Below, piece after piece: positions 10,306 to 20,790 of a stretch of DNA of 64,000 bases (position 1 is its first letter; each line of letters starts with the position of its first letter). The translations under genes were made by a program, and so were the position numbers. Below the pieces are notes generated by a model. It saw nothing but the letters and a program-made list of their open reading frames with translations, was not told the origin of the DNA and made no database searches. Source of the DNA: Canna indica (Eukaryota > Streptophyta > Magnoliopsida > Zingiberales > Cannaceae); NCBI GenBank assembly GCA_034359265.1, contig CP136890.1:53313501-53377500 (forward strand). The letters run 5' to 3'.

Positions 10306-10962
10306 TTAATTACTAGGAAAAGCATAAATTCCTAATTGCATCCTTAAATTTGTGAAACTTTCTTCAACCAAGGGTTTTGTAAATATATCGGCTAGTTGTT
10401 TATCGGTGGATACAAATTCTACCGATATATTTTCCTTAGCCACATTATCCCTAAGAAAGTGATGCCTCAAGTCAATGTGCTTAGTTCTAGAGTGTAAAAT
10501 GGGATTTTTGGTTAAGTTTATTGCACTAGTATTATCACAATATATAGGTATGCAAGAATACCTAAGTCCATAGTCTAAAAGGGTTTGTTTCATCCAAAGG
10601 ATTTGCGCACAACAACTACCCACGGTGATGTATTCCGCTTCGTTAGTTGAAAGCGCAACCGAGTTTTGTTTCTTTGAGAACCAAGAAACAAGACTCGCTC
10701 CTAAGAATTGACAACACCCACTAGTGCTTTTTCTATCTACCTTACATCCGGCAAAATCAGCGTCTGAAAAACCGATTAAATCAAATGATGCATGACATGG
10801 ATACCATAATCCTAAGTCAATCGTACCCTTTAAATATCTCAATATGTGTTTTACCGCACTTAAATGAGACATCTTAGGGAAAGATTGAAACCTAGCACAT
10901 ACACAAACACTAAACATGATATCGGGTCTACTTGCGGTTAAATAAAGAAGGCTACCGATCAT
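10306..10962 (-). CDS. Copia C3 RNase H domain with end of reverse transcriptase (218 aa)
   Basis: Open frame starting 'MIGSLLYLTASRPD', the standard Copia junction between RT and RNase H. RNase H motifs are present: 'FSDADFAGC' (Asp), 'STNEAEYI' (Glu), 'YCDNTSAI' (Asp), and the C-terminal 'TKHIDLRHHFLRD' and 'QLADIFTKPL'. It would degrade the RNA strand in RNA-DNA hybrids during reverse transcription. It is separated from the preceding RT piece by a stop near 10970, so it would not be made as part of a full Pol. Best preserved coding block of this element. Confidence 0.85.
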   Translation of the reverse strand: MIGSLLYLTASRPDIMFSVCVCARFQSFPKMSHLSAVKHILRYLKGTIDLGLWYPCHASFDLIGFSDADFAGCKVDRKSTSGCCQFLGASLVSWFSKKQNSVALSTNEAEYITVGSCCAQILWMKQTLLDYGLRYSCIPIYCDNTSAINLTKNPILHSRTKHIDLRHHFLRDNVAKENISVEFVSTDKQLADIFTKPLVEESFTNLRMQLGIYAFPSN

Positions 10963-10971
10963 ACCTCGATA

Positions 10972-11193
10972 TCATTTTTCGTCCACTTTAATGGCCTCTT
11001 CATCTTTGTCAAGCTTGATGGATGTGCTCATAGGTGTAGAAGCTATCGTAGCTTCATCCATCCCAAACCTTTTGATGAGCTCCTTTGTGTACTTGGCTTG
11101 ATTGATGAAGATCCCTTTGTTGGTTTGCTTGATTTGGAGACTAAGCATGAAGGAGAGCTCTCCCATCATGCTCATCTCAAACTCATCTTGCAT
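10972..11193 (-). pseudogene. Copia C3 reverse transcriptase, C-terminal piece
   Basis: Reads 'MQDEFEMSMMGELSFMLSLQ', then 'YTKELIKRFGMDEA' and 'TPMSTSIKLDKDE', the end of Copia RVT_2. Upstream it joins directly to text from the first third of RT near 11230. The connecting part that should contain YVDD is missing, and the catalytic core is deleted. Confidence 0.82.
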
Positions 11194-11340
11194 ACATTTA
11201 GCAAATCACTTACAAAGCATTTCATTACTAGCACAAAAAATTAAGTTTGAAAACATGGTTTGGAAACTCAAAACTTTCAAAACCGGGGGGTTGTTCAACA
11301 TAAACTTCTTCATTAATAAAATCATTTAAAAATGCACTTT

Positions 11341-11991
11341 TTACATCCATTTGAAAAATTTAAAACCCTTAAAGTTAGCATATGCTAAAAGCATTCTAAT
11401 TTCTTCTAATCTAGCTACGGGAGTATATGTTTCATTATAGTCTATTCCTTCTTGTTGGTTGTACCCTCGTGCCACTAATCTAGTTTTGTTTCTAATAACT
11501 AGTCCTTCTTCATCTTCCCTTATTTCTCTGCCAAGGTAAGCTAAACCATTTCTAATATTTTGAAATCTAGCATGCATGACATCTATGGATTCATGTGACA
11601 GCATTTTAAACATTTCATAGTCATGCATGAGCAGATTTATTTTGGACTCATTTTCTTGTGAAGTCCCTTCATGTGTGGTCTCTAGGACCTTCCATAATTC
11701 ATAAGCGGACTTGCATGTTGAAATCCTATTGAATTCATTGATTAATAGGCCGCAATATAGAGCATTGACGAGCTTGGCATTTGCATTAAAAAGCCTAATT
11801 TCTTCTTGGTCCCATTTATCCATGTCCTTATCGGGTTGTTTATACTCTACTAGGATCATCCTCTATACATCCATGCCTAAGGATTGAAGGAAGCCATTCA
11901 TGCGGATCTTCCAATAGGCATAGTTGTTCCCATCAAATAGTGGTGGAGTATTAGTAGAGGACCCTTGAGCTAATTAGATTTCACTAGACAT
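11341..11991 (-). pseudogene. Copia C3 gag fused in frame to the start of reverse transcriptase
   Basis: Gag starts at 11991 (MSSEI, then a stop), with a 'LFDGNNYAYWKIRM' DUF4219 tract and a second stop. It is then open from 11859 through UBN2 gag text ('NANAKLVNALYCGL', 'CKSAYELWKVLETTHEGTS', 'FQNIRNGLAYLGREI'). At 'REIREDEEGL' it passes without a frame break into RT text ('RLVARGYNQQEGIDY', 'TPVARLEEIRMLLA'). Zinc knuckle, protease and integrase between them are missing. A one-base loss just after 'GFKFF' shifts the frame before the conserved 'MDVKSAFLN' block, which continues to about 11230. Confidence 0.8.
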
Positions 11992-12034
11992 CTTGACTTG
12001 TAGGGAAGATGGTTAAATCTTAACCTACTACCTT

Positions 12035-12046
12035 GCTCTGACACCA
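12035..12046 (-). other. Primer-binding site of Copia C3
   Basis: TGGTGTCAGAGC on the minus strand, one mismatch from the initiator tRNA-Met site, two bases inside the 5' LTR end at 12049. Confidence 0.85.
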
Positions 12047-12048
12047 AT

Positions 12049-13523
12049 TGTTGTGTGAAACCCGACACTAGAAGGGGGGGTTGAATAGTGTCCGTCCCAT
12101 TTTTTAAATTTTCTTCTTACTTAATTTTATCTTTACTTAATGCAATTGTTACTTACTGATTAATGTGATCAAAAGTCAATAACAATGATAAAAGCAAGTA
12201 AGAAAGCAATGCAAACAAGAATGCTTATAGTGGTTCGGCCAACCGCCTACTCCACTACCTTGGCTTCTCACCAAGGATTTCTAACCACTACTTTATCGAA
12301 TTTATGTTTCCCTTTGAATACAATGAGGACACCCTTCTCACCACTCGGAGAACACCTCAATCCTATTCACCTAGGCAAAACATAATTCTATAAAGCTATC
12401 CCTAAGTGTTTCCTAGCACACCTAGCAGCTATCTCAACTTGAAAACAAGTTTACAATAAAAGTCAAATACAAAGGAAAGAGCTTGAGAATATGAAATGAA
12501 CTAATGCTTATTTCCTCCGCCTTCAGGTCTCCAACTTGCAAGAAGATGGCTTTTGAGTTGCAACACAGTTGAAGAAGCAGGGAATCAGCGCCTAAAATGA
12601 GTCGTAGATGGAAGCAGAGGGCGCGCACAGATTTCGCTCTTTTGAAGGCTTAAAAAAACTTCTTTAATGCTCAACAAAATTTCTAAGGGTTGTAAAGAAG
12701 TTAGGTGAGTGGTATTTATAACCCCTCACCCGAACGGCCCGTTCAATGAAAAATTGTCCGTTGGAGCCGTTCGGTTGCAGGCCGGTCGATCGGTCGATCA
12801 ACCAACGGATCGACCGCCAGTGCAACCGTTGGCTATCTGTGAGAGCTCGGTCGAACGACGGGTCGACCGTCTGACGCTAATCTATTTATTCCGTCATTCG
12901 ATCGACCGAATGACTGGAGCCAGGGTCGCGATTAGGCTATCTCCAGTTCAGTCGATCGCTATCTCCAGTTCGGTCGACTGATTGGTTGACCGCTACCATT
13001 CTGCCTATTTTTCGCATCTGTCGATCGACCAATCGATTGACCGACGCAGCCCTGTAATTTTACCTTCGCCAATTTCGGTCGACCGACTGATCGACCGATA
13101 GGCTACTGCCTATTTTTACCGTCATTCGGTCGACCAGTCGGTCGACCGAACAGGCTGCTCACCATACTATTGCCTTGTTCGGTCGATCGAAGCCAGGATG
13201 AGGATGGCTTATTCCTTGGATTTTTACATGCCTTTTCTATGGGTTTGGTTACCAAGTTTCAACTTGGATAACTTTATAATTTTGGCTTGGGATAAACTAT
13301 CCTAGGGACATATTACATTAATTCTACTTAATTTAATCCCGAGCCTTTTCTTCAACGATTTCTTCTTCCGTTTCTTTGACGATATTTTCCTTCGTCCCGT
13401 TTGAACGGATTTGCATGCATATCGCAACCACAACCTGAACTCAAAACTTCACACTTGGATTAAATACATGTTTGTTATCATCAAAATAAAGATCGAGGCT
13501 TAAGCGAGACCCTTAAGCCAACA
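12049..13523 (-). mobile_element. 5' LTR of Copia C3
   Basis: 1475 bp; minus-strand start TGTTGGCTTAAGG at 13523, end at 12049. TATA box at 12713-12720. The same GGTCGACC-type clusters as the 3' LTR, with several decayed (for example GATCGACC), as expected for two LTRs diverging since insertion. Confidence 0.93.
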
Positions 13524-13528
13524 CTTCA
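13524..13528 (+). repeat. Target site duplication CTTCA, right of Copia C3
   Basis: Exact copy of 8288-8292 directly after the LTR's CA. Confidence 0.92.
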
Positions 13529-14691
13529 CATAGACGTGCAACCTAAATCATTTTTACTTAGTTAGTATATACAAAAGTATACTTTCAAAAATTCATAGTA
13601 ATGCACATTTGACTTACCCGGTTATGAAACCAATCAGAAAAACCTTCACTGTGTTTCTTATGGATTTCGAATTATGATAAACAGTGTGGACGACTACTTC
13701 TCTTAATAAATTCCTCATGCTCGCTTAGTTCAGAATTCAAAAGATAAAAACCTTATAATATATAACTACAAGTTTAGAATATAGATATATATATCATTAG
13801 TAACATCTAAAGATTTATATCTAACTAAAAAATAAAATCTTACTTTTTAGAATAGAGCTACATAGTCGTTGTTGAATAGCACATAACGATGTGCTTGCGT
13901 ATAGGTTCTTTTATCCAAATGAACTCTTGACACTCATTTTCTTTTTTTAACTATGAACCCATGGGACCTCTTTCTCCCCAATGGCCGACCAGATGCATGC
14001 TCTTCTTCATCTAAGCCATCATCATTTCGAAGTGGTCGGTTAAAGATAGTTTGAACTCCCGATAGATATCGGGAGCAAAATGTGAGGCATTCTCGTGCTA
14101 TATAAATAACCTTCTACAATTGAGCCCTCTAGATGAGCCCTATTCCGTACGTAATTCTTAAGTGTAAAAAGGAACTTACACAAAGCATCAGATAAATTTT
14201 TATATTTTTTAAAATTAAATTAGCAAACATTTTAAAAAGATTTCTTTAAAATACAAAGTTATATACCTTTCAATAGGATACATCCACCTATACATAACTG
14301 GTCCTGCAACTTTCGCCTCAGCAGCTAAATGAACGACTAAATGCACCTTGCTGGTGAAAAAAGTTGTGTGAAAGATCTTTTCCAGCTCACATAATATAAG
14401 AGCAACTTGAGACTGAAGTTGATCAAGATGACTTTCATCAAGAACTTTAGAGCAAATTTCCTTAAAGTAGTGGCATAATCGAATAATAACTGAGCTCACA
14501 CTATAAGGCAAAGATCCACGTATTCCTACAGGAAGAAGCTCTTGCAATAAAACATGACAATCATAGCTTTTAAGGCCGATGAGCTTGCGTTGCTTGAGTA
14601 GAACACAACGTGGAATATTATAAGAAAGTTCATCAGGAACTTTTAAATCTCTCAAAACTTTCAAACAGTTGTGTTTTTCTTGCAAAGTCAT
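13529..14691 (-). pseudogene. CACTA transposase middle part (DUF4218 and linker)
   Basis: From 14691 the minus strand reads DUF4218 of TNP2-type transposases: 'GLKSYDCHVLLQELLPVGIRG', 'VIIRLCHYFKEICSKV', 'LILCELEKIFHTTFF', 'VHLVVHLAAEAKVAGPVMYRWMYPIERYI'. After an intron it continues at about 14155 with 'LKNYVRNRAHLEGSIVEGYL' and, with frame breaks, an 'AHRYVLFN'-like block near 13890. A short tract near 13700 ('HSEGFSDWFHNRV') leads to the exon cut by Copia C3. Domain order fits the CACTA family, but several stops and shifts make it a pseudogene. Confidence 0.72.
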
Positions 14692-14889
14692 CTAGTAGCA
14701 GGCCTTCAGTATGTATGTTGCATTAGAACCTGGATAACTTTTTGGATGAAGTTCACTCCTTAAACCCATTTCTCGAAGATCACATCGAGCTTTGTAGTTA
14801 TCCTTCGATTTTTCTAGTCCCAGTATAGTGCCAAGAATATTATCAGCAATATTTTTCTCAATGTGCATCACATCGAGATTTTGTCGCAA
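14692..14889 (-). pseudogene. CACTA transposase, end of the Transposase_21 domain
   Basis: 'RQNLDVMHIEKNIADNILGTILGLEKSKDNYKARCDLREMGLR' is the highly conserved end of the TNP2 catalytic region. The usual tryptophan/histidine stretch before it is broken by a stop near 14900. A stop at 14692 separates it from DUF4218. Confidence 0.8.
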
Positions 14890-15305
14890 GAGCTGATGCT
14901 GTCAATAAGGCAAACTGAATAAGATACTCTTCTTTTCCAACCCTGAGCCATATTCCCATTTTCCCCATCTTCAAATCGCTCTAATTGCTCTAAAAGAGAA
15001 CTCCCATAAGCTGGCACAGGTGCACTTCTAGATTCTTGGGTTCCATCAAAAGAGTTCTTATCGTTTCTAAATTTGTGGTTACGATCTAGCCATCGTCGAT
15101 GTCTCTTGTTGCATTAGAGGCCTTGCCCGAGTTGAGCATCAACATCGTTCATGCTCATATCTCCAAAACTTTCTTGTGCGGGCACGAAAAATGCATCTTG
15201 CACCAAACCTTCCATATCATCTAGAAATCCCTCATTGGGATCCGTAGTAGTTTGGACAGTGGAAGTAGAGGCTTCAGGATTTTCCCCATGACAAGTCCAC
15301 CGTAC
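14890..15305 (-). pseudogene. CACTA transposase linker; catalytic domain deleted
   Basis: Only about 415 bases join the N-terminal domain to the end of Transposase_21. The text covers an acidic spacer ('DPNEGFLDDMEGLVQDAFF') and the 'WLDRNHKFRNDKNSFDG' tract, then 'KKSILFSLPY'. The several hundred residues expected for the catalytic Transposase_21 domain are absent, so this copy was probably non-autonomous even before the Copia insertion. Confidence 0.65.
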
Positions 15306-15518
15306 TTAACCTTTAAGGAACCCATAACATATGATATGATCATATACATCCTTTTCAGCACGCCAATATGCATTTACACACCTAACGCAAGGACATAAGA
15401 TCTTTCCATCATTTGACGACTTCTCAAATGCAAACTTTAAAAAATCCAAAGTGCCCTTTACATAATCAACGCTAGCTCTTTTTGTGAGGCGAATCCAAGA
15501 TTTATCTATATTTTCCAT
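15306..15518 (-). pseudogene. CACTA transposase N-terminal domain (Transpos_assoc)
   Basis: Opens 'MENIDKSWIRLTKRASVDYVKGTLDFLKFAF' with the Cys-rich 'ILCPCVRCVN' and 'VYDHIICYGFLKG', the plant transposase-associated domain (PF13963-type) at the start of TNP2 proteins. It begins with a Met in a suitable position, and the frame closes at 15306. Probable zinc-binding or DNA-contacting role, known only by family. Confidence 0.75.
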
Positions 15519-17082
15519 ATTCTCAATTCTGATTAAATAGAAAAGGAAGCATAGTATGTAAGAATATATCTATAAGTACAAAATTACTTCAATGTAATAA
15601 TTTTGAAGCATTGATATCAGAAATTGGAACTATTAACTGAGAAATTGATTCTCTAACAATGTGAGCGGGACTATTAACTAAGAATTTGATATTCTAAGTT
15701 TCTAACAACAATATCTGTAAAATTCAAACTATTTGCTGAGCTCATATCTGGGTACAGATCTAGTCTTCTCTACATATGACATTTTAATCATTATCGGTGT
15801 TTACTCCTACACTAAATTCCATATGTGATTTATGATGTAATGGTCTAGAAGGATTTAATTAGCAAAATTTCTTAGATAAGAGAAGTCTACTTAGAGATAG
15901 GCTTATATTTGAATAGTAAAAGGTCATCCAATTAAGTTATGGGGTTATGATTTACAGTTGAGAATGAAAATTTCACAAATTGATTAAAACGACTAAAACA
16001 TATATATCAATATATGAGGATGTAGAAGAGAATTTTCACCTCTGTGAATGATGAATGATTACACCGTAAAAATCCAACAAAAGCAGTCCTCAGACAGTAT
16101 CGGATACCTGAAACATGACCTCCCATTTGAGATTCAAAATTAGGATCAAAAGCAAGCAGTGCAGATAGAATAATTTTTTAATGAAGAGGTCTATTCTTTG
16201 CAATTGCTGCAAGACTATTAAATAAAATAATGTTAAAATAAAATAAAATTACAAAGATAGACATGATTCATTAGCATGCATATATTAGAAATTTAATGAA
16301 AATATGCGTAGTATACCTAACTCATATGACACAAATATATAACAAATTGCCACATGACACAAATTAGTTCCCAATATATAACAAATTCTCACATGGCAAA
16401 TTAATTCAAACACAATTCTCAAATGAACTCAGTTACTGTTAAAATTCTTGTGCTTTATTTTTCTAGTAAAGTTGGCAGAGGACAATCTTCAAATACGGCA
16501 AATCTTCGTTGGCTTCAATTATTCTGAAAAATGTTGTTGTTAAGTAGCTATTGTTATTAAAAGATAGACTTCTCACTGTTTCACAAACAAAACATTATTA
16601 TCAATTCCTCCTATTACAAGATAATACAAGCTTGAATACTTTACGGCTGATGATAAATAAGTTAAACAATATGAGAGTTCACTATGCAACAGAAAGAGAC
16701 ATAATTGTCAGTCATGAAATGAGTATATATGTTGACTTAAGAAATTAGCTACTTGGCATTATTAATCTCATTAAAGTTGCCTTTTAGCATGGAAAGAAGT
16801 GCTTGAGTTGTTGCGAATTGTTCCATTTGATCTCCAATGTTTCCATAGAAGAACTAGCAAACAAGATAACTAAAAAACATCAAGTATCTTGGACTAAATA
16901 TCCAATTAACAATAACTACAATGAAGTTGATAACAAATTAATGAGGTGGAACTATGAAATATGAATTCACATGTGAAATGATAGAATCAGAGCCTATAAA
17001 ATTAAATATAGTCAAAGGCACCTTTTACTCCTTCCAAGCTCTCTCCTAATGATATTCTGCAACAAGTAGTAAAGTGTTAAAA
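15519..17082. other. AT-rich upstream part of the CACTA block, no gene seen
   Basis: About 1.56 kb of AT-rich sequence, upstream of the transposase start on the minus strand. It probably holds the 5' non-coding and subterminal region. I looked for a terminal TAGTG/CACTA and for repeated subterminal motifs and found none convincing. Confidence 0.5.
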
Positions 17083-17225
17083 TGTCACGCCCCAACTCAG
17101 GGTCACGTGACCGGCCAGGGTAAACGTGCCTATACCCCGCAGCCTAAACCATGCACATGTCAACTGAACAATAAAACATAGCAAAAAGAAATAAACGAGT
17201 TTTATTTCAAATGGAAAACCGAACC
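17083..17225 (-). mobile_element. Gypsy LTR 3' end fragment
   Basis: Starts TGTCACGCCCCAACTCAGGGTC and matches the ends of the gypsy LTRs at 4916 and 46576 in the same relative position, for about 140 bases. It is then replaced by a Copia LTR piece in the other orientation. Confidence 0.75.
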
Positions 17226-17698
17226 ACTTGTTAGGTCTTGTGTGTAAGTGGTATCCTTGATGTTGAAGGTGTAAAGCCACTTGTGTAAACTTAGTTTACT
17301 AGGATTAGTTGAGTTATCGCTTAGAGTTGAGGTGGAAGAGTGCTCTCGTTAAGAAGGCGGAGACTTCCGGGTGTGGAAGTGCCTTAGGTTGAGAGTGGGA
17401 CTCTTCGGGTCAAAGTCCTCTGTGTAAGGGAAACAAGATTAATCTAGTAAAGTTTAGTTTGGAAATCCTAAGCGGAGTGCTTAGGTAGTGGAGTAGGCAT
17501 TGGGACTGAACCACTATAAATCTCTGTGTTAGCATTGTTTTCTTTATTTGTGCTTAATTGGTTTACTTTTGCTTCCGCATCTAATCGATAAATTGCGATT
17601 TGCCTAAATATTTTAACAAACGATTAAAACCGAAATTAGGCGACAAGTTTAGATAACACACTATTCACCCCCTCCTCTAGTGTGCCATTTCACCCAAT
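17226..17698 (+). mobile_element. Copia LTR fragment
   Basis: Matches 612-1050 closely ('gtgtaaac.tag.ttactaggattagttgag', 'gcggagacttccgggtgt', 'aaccactataaat', 'cacactattcaccccc'), ending near 'gccatttcaccca'. Truncated at its 5' side with no primer site after it. Confidence 0.75.
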
Positions 17699-18058
17699 AA
17701 GTTCCTCGTGGACTCAAGGTTTTATTTGTCTTTGTTTTGTAGAGCCTGACCAGTGAGGTATGGCTTGATGGTGTGGCGCGGCTTGATGGAGTGCAAGTGG
17801 TGACACAGATCTCGTAGCAGGAATTTTCATAGTCGTAGTCGTGTAGGGAGAGTTTTAGTTCATGCATTTAGTCGTGTTCTTTGATCGTTGAGTTATAAAA
17901 TTTGTTTTCAACATTTAATAAAGTTTAGCAGACCTCATTTATATTGTCTATGTTAGTCTGATTGCATATTGTTATTTTGTTAATGAGTGCATGTGGAAGG
18001 CTTCGGGGTACAAACACCTACCATGGCCGGTCACGCGACCCTAAATTGGGGCATGACA
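17699..18058 (+). mobile_element. Gypsy D 5' LTR, 3' part
   Basis: Begins within an LTR, just upstream of an acceptor-like TTTTGTAG/AGCCTGACC (about 17740), and ends GGGGCATGACA at 18058. A primer site follows directly. The upstream part of the LTR is replaced by the Copia fragment. The matching piece lies at 20791-21132. Confidence 0.82.
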
Positions 18059-18061
18059 AAG

Positions 18062-18073
18062 TTGTTATCAGAG
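18062..18073 (+). other. Primer-binding site of gypsy D
   Basis: TGTTATCAGAGC, one mismatch from the initiator tRNA-Met site, three bases after the LTR end. Confidence 0.82.
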
Positions 18074-18272
18074 CATGTGGTTAGGTCTTGACTACGACTA
18101 GGGTCTGGGTACCGTATGGGCATAGCTAGCATGTCGACATACGGTATAGTTATGCTATGACATCAGGCGGCCCAACGATTGCACCTCAGCACGTCATGCG
18201 GTCAGTAAATTAGAATAACAATTTGAGTAAATTATTTGATATTAATGGCAATCTTTTTCTTAAATTGAGTGT

Positions 18273-19090
18273 GATGGAGGCTCACAATGTTGCATTGAGC
18301 GACAGCGGCAGTAATTCCACAGCACGCTAGGGCCGAGGTCGAGGTCGGGACAGGGGCCGTGGGAAGGGTCAGTCAGGGGGGCAGGACAAGACCCCATAGT
18401 TGCACAGCTACAGGCTTAGGTAGCACAGTTGACTTAGGCGTTCAGCAGGGAACAAGAGTTGAGGCAACATCAGCCGCAGCTGGAACCGGTGGCACCGGTG
18501 GTATCGGAAGTGGCCGAACCAGTCCAGTCAACAGAGAGGGTTCCTAGAGCGACTACCTATACTGGCTTTGTGAAACTAAGGCCGCCAGAGTTCACTAGGG
18601 CAGATCAGCAAGTGGAGGTCACCAGCTTCCTTAGCAACTGCTACGAGTTGTGTGAGGTGCTCGGGTGTTCCTCGGAGGTGGCTTCTTGTTTGGAAGGAAG
18701 CACTGGTGTCGTTCGAGTAACATGAGGCACTTTGGAAGGAAGCACTGGTGTCGTTCGAGTAACATGATGGGCCCCCAAAGATGAAGTTCCAACCTCAAGG
18801 ATCTAGAGGTCGGCCTTGGCATTCTGAGGGGACTGTTGCAGCAACAGGTTACCAACCGAGCAGGAGACACAGTAGTAGCAGCGGTCGTGGAGGCCTAAGG
18901 TCATGGACGGCTCAATAGGCAGGGTCGGGGGATGCTTCACAGATGACCGAGATATCGCATTGTGGATGCTATAACAGGAGGCATTGGGGGGCTTGCTAAG
19001 GCCGCACAGATGCCTGCTTTAGATGTGGGCAGGTTGGGTACTTCAGGAAAGATTGTTTGGACAGAGGTGGCCCAAAAGTTAAGTAGTCTA
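18273..19090 (+). pseudogene. Gypsy D gag with zinc knuckle
   Basis: Start at 18273 ('MEAHNVALSDSGSNS'), an Arg/Gly-rich tract, a coiled 'REQELRQ' region, then 'YTGFVKLRPPEFT', 'CYELCEVLGCSSEVA'. At 18689-18772 a 42-bp tandem duplication marks where the central gag is lost. The C-terminal zinc knuckle appears near 19010 as 'CFRCGQVGYFRKDC', with the usual His replaced by Tyr. In-frame stops and shifts occur throughout. Family role: capsid/nucleocapsid of a chromovirus-type Ty3 element. Non-functional here. Confidence 0.78.
18689..18772 (+). repeat. 42-bp tandem duplication in gypsy D gag
   Basis: Two adjacent copies starting TTTGGAAGGAAGC at 18689 and 18731, nearly identical. The duplication sits at the edge of the gag deletion. 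Confidence 0.9.
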
Positions 19091-19189
19091 GAGGGAAAGC
19101 GTTTATGTCAATTAGTTGTGTAGCTCAGAAGGGTCAAGCAGAGGGCAGGGGGCAGCAAACCAATCACTCTAATAGGCCTTCCGCTAGGG

Positions 19190-19822
19190 TTTATGCTATG
19201 AACCGTGATGACGCTTAGTCATCTAAGATGGTAGTAACAGGTACACTAATTGTTGGTTCATTTGAAACTTATGTGATCCGGGTGCTACGCACCCCTTTGT
19301 ATATGCTAGTTTTGCTGCTAAGTTACCTGGGGCACCTTCTTTGCTTGATGTGTCATACGTTGTGTCAACGCCTACAGGCTATGCAATATTAGTTGAGACA
19401 ACATTCTGAGGCTGAGAAGTGCTCATTTGTGGGCATGTGTTGAAGGCATAATTAACACTCCTATCGATGCTTGAACATGATGTTATACTCGGCATGGATT
19501 GGCTTGCAAATCACTTTGCGTTAGTGGATTACGGGGCTAAGACTGTCACTTTTAGCCAGCTCGGGTTACCGCAGTTTACCTTCCAGGGAGATGGAAGGGG
19601 GATCCTATGGGAGTCATTTCAGCCCTAAAGGCTCGCAAACTGCTTATGGGCAGCTGCCAGTCCTTCCTGGCCTTCATATCTTTGATCGAGGAGGATAGAG
19701 ACACGGCAGGGGATGTCGGGGGAGCATAGGTGGTTTGTGAGTTCCGTGATGTATTTCCTGAGGAGTTGTCGGGCTTACCGCCAAGAAGACATATAGAATT
19801 TTGCATCAACTTGTAGCCTAGG
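19190..19822 (+). pseudogene. Gypsy D protease region
   Basis: After 'ARVYAMNRDDA' the text contains a retropepsin-like 'DPGATHPFVYASFA' near 19280 (Ser of the usual GATHSF is Pro) and 'HDVILGMDWL' near 19480, then 'LPQFTFQGDG'. Several frameshifts and stops break it before RT. Confidence 0.7.
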
Positions 19823-20790
19823 GTGAAGCCAATCTCCATTGCACCCTATCGGATGGCACCGGCTGAGTTGAGGGAATTGAAAACACAGTTACAGGAATTG
19901 CTAGACTTGGGTTTCATCCGCCCGAGCATGTCTTCGTGGGATGCTCCGGTGCTCTTCGTGAAGAAGGTGGACAGGTCTATGTGCATGTGCATTGACTACA
20001 AGCAACTTAACAAGGTGACAATCAAGAATAGTTACCCGCTGCCAAGGATCAATGACATGTTCGATCAACTGCAGGGGGCACAATAGTTCTCAAAAATTGA
20101 CTTGAGATCCGGATAACATCAGCTGAGAATCCAGGACTGTGATGTGCCTAAGACTACCTCCAGGACTCGCTATGGCCATTTTGAGTTCTTGGTGATGTCC
20201 GTTGGGCTGACTAATGCGCCTGCGGCTTTCATGGACTTGATGAATCGAGTGTTTAAGGAGTATCTGGACAGATTTATGATCATCTTCATTGATGACATCC
20301 TAGTTTACTCTTGGATTAGGGAGGAGCACTCCGAGCATTTGAGGATGGTCCTGGAGACTCTTAGGGAGCGTCAGTTGTATGTCAAATTCTCCGAGTGCGA
20401 GTTCTGGTCGAAGAGCGTAGGGTTCCTGGGCCATGTTGTGTCCAAGGAAGGGGTAAGAGTGGATCCCACAAAGGTTGAGACAGTGCGGAACTGGAGGCGG
20501 CTGACCAGTGTGATTGAGATCCGCAGTTCTTGGGGTTGGCCAGGTATTACAAGAAATTTATGAAAAATTTCTCCAGGATTGCGACTCCATTGACTCGGTT
20601 GACCCAGAAAAAGGTCAAGTTTGTTTGGGACGACAAGTGCGAGGAGAGCTTTCAGAAGCTCAAAGAATGCTTGACGTCAGCACCAGTGTTGGACATACCT
20701 TCAGGCTTGGGAGGGTTTGTGGTTTACTGTGACGCCTCTCGGGTTGGCCTCGGCTGTGTTATGATGCACTATGGCAAGGAGATAGCCTAG
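19823..20790 (+). pseudogene. Gypsy D reverse transcriptase and start of RNase H
   Basis: Ty3-type RT: '[20 protein letters not shown]', '[22 protein letters not shown]', stops near 20085 and 20114, then '[26 protein letters not shown]' and the catalytic 'FIDDILVYS'. After a frameshift near 20530 it continues '[26 protein letters not shown]', ending in RNase H at '[23 protein letters not shown]'. Directly after this the sequence is LTR, so the rest of RNase H, the integrase and the chromodomain are deleted. Confidence 0.85.

Larger units (their letters stand above)
8293..13523 (-). mobile_element. Copia C3 (SIRE/Tork-like), two LTRs, internally deleted
   Basis: Element of 5231 bp with LTRs at 8293-9730 (3', 1438 bp) and 12049-13523 (5', 1475 bp), both TGTTGG...CAACA on the minus strand. 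The target duplication is CTTCA, the primer site is at 12035-12046 and the polypurine tract at 9731-9746. The interior is only about 2.3 kb. It keeps gag, pieces of reverse transcriptase and RNase H, but lacks protease, integrase and the RT block with the YVDD motif. With intact ends and a precise duplication it must have moved using proteins made elsewhere, or been deleted after insertion. It lies inside the CACTA DUF4216 exon. Confidence 0.93.
5366..17082 (-). mobile_element. CACTA (En/Spm-type) transposon remains, split by a Copia insertion
   Basis: On the minus strand the order is a TNP2-type transposase gene (15518 down to 7620) and then a TNPA/Ptta-like gene (7136 down to about 5940). 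This is the usual two-gene content of plant CACTA elements. A complete Copia element (8293-13523) sits in the DUF4216 exon with a CTTCA duplication. I found no clean CACTA terminal repeat at either end; both sides abut clipped gypsy LTR pieces (4916-5365 and 17083-17225), so the termini are decayed or deleted. The outer coordinates are limits of the block, not proven element ends. Confidence 0.75.

Noticed and set aside
20144..20563. Possible independent Ty3 RT gene.
   Set aside because: It is the second part of the gypsy D RT, separated by stops from 19823-20086, not a separate gene.
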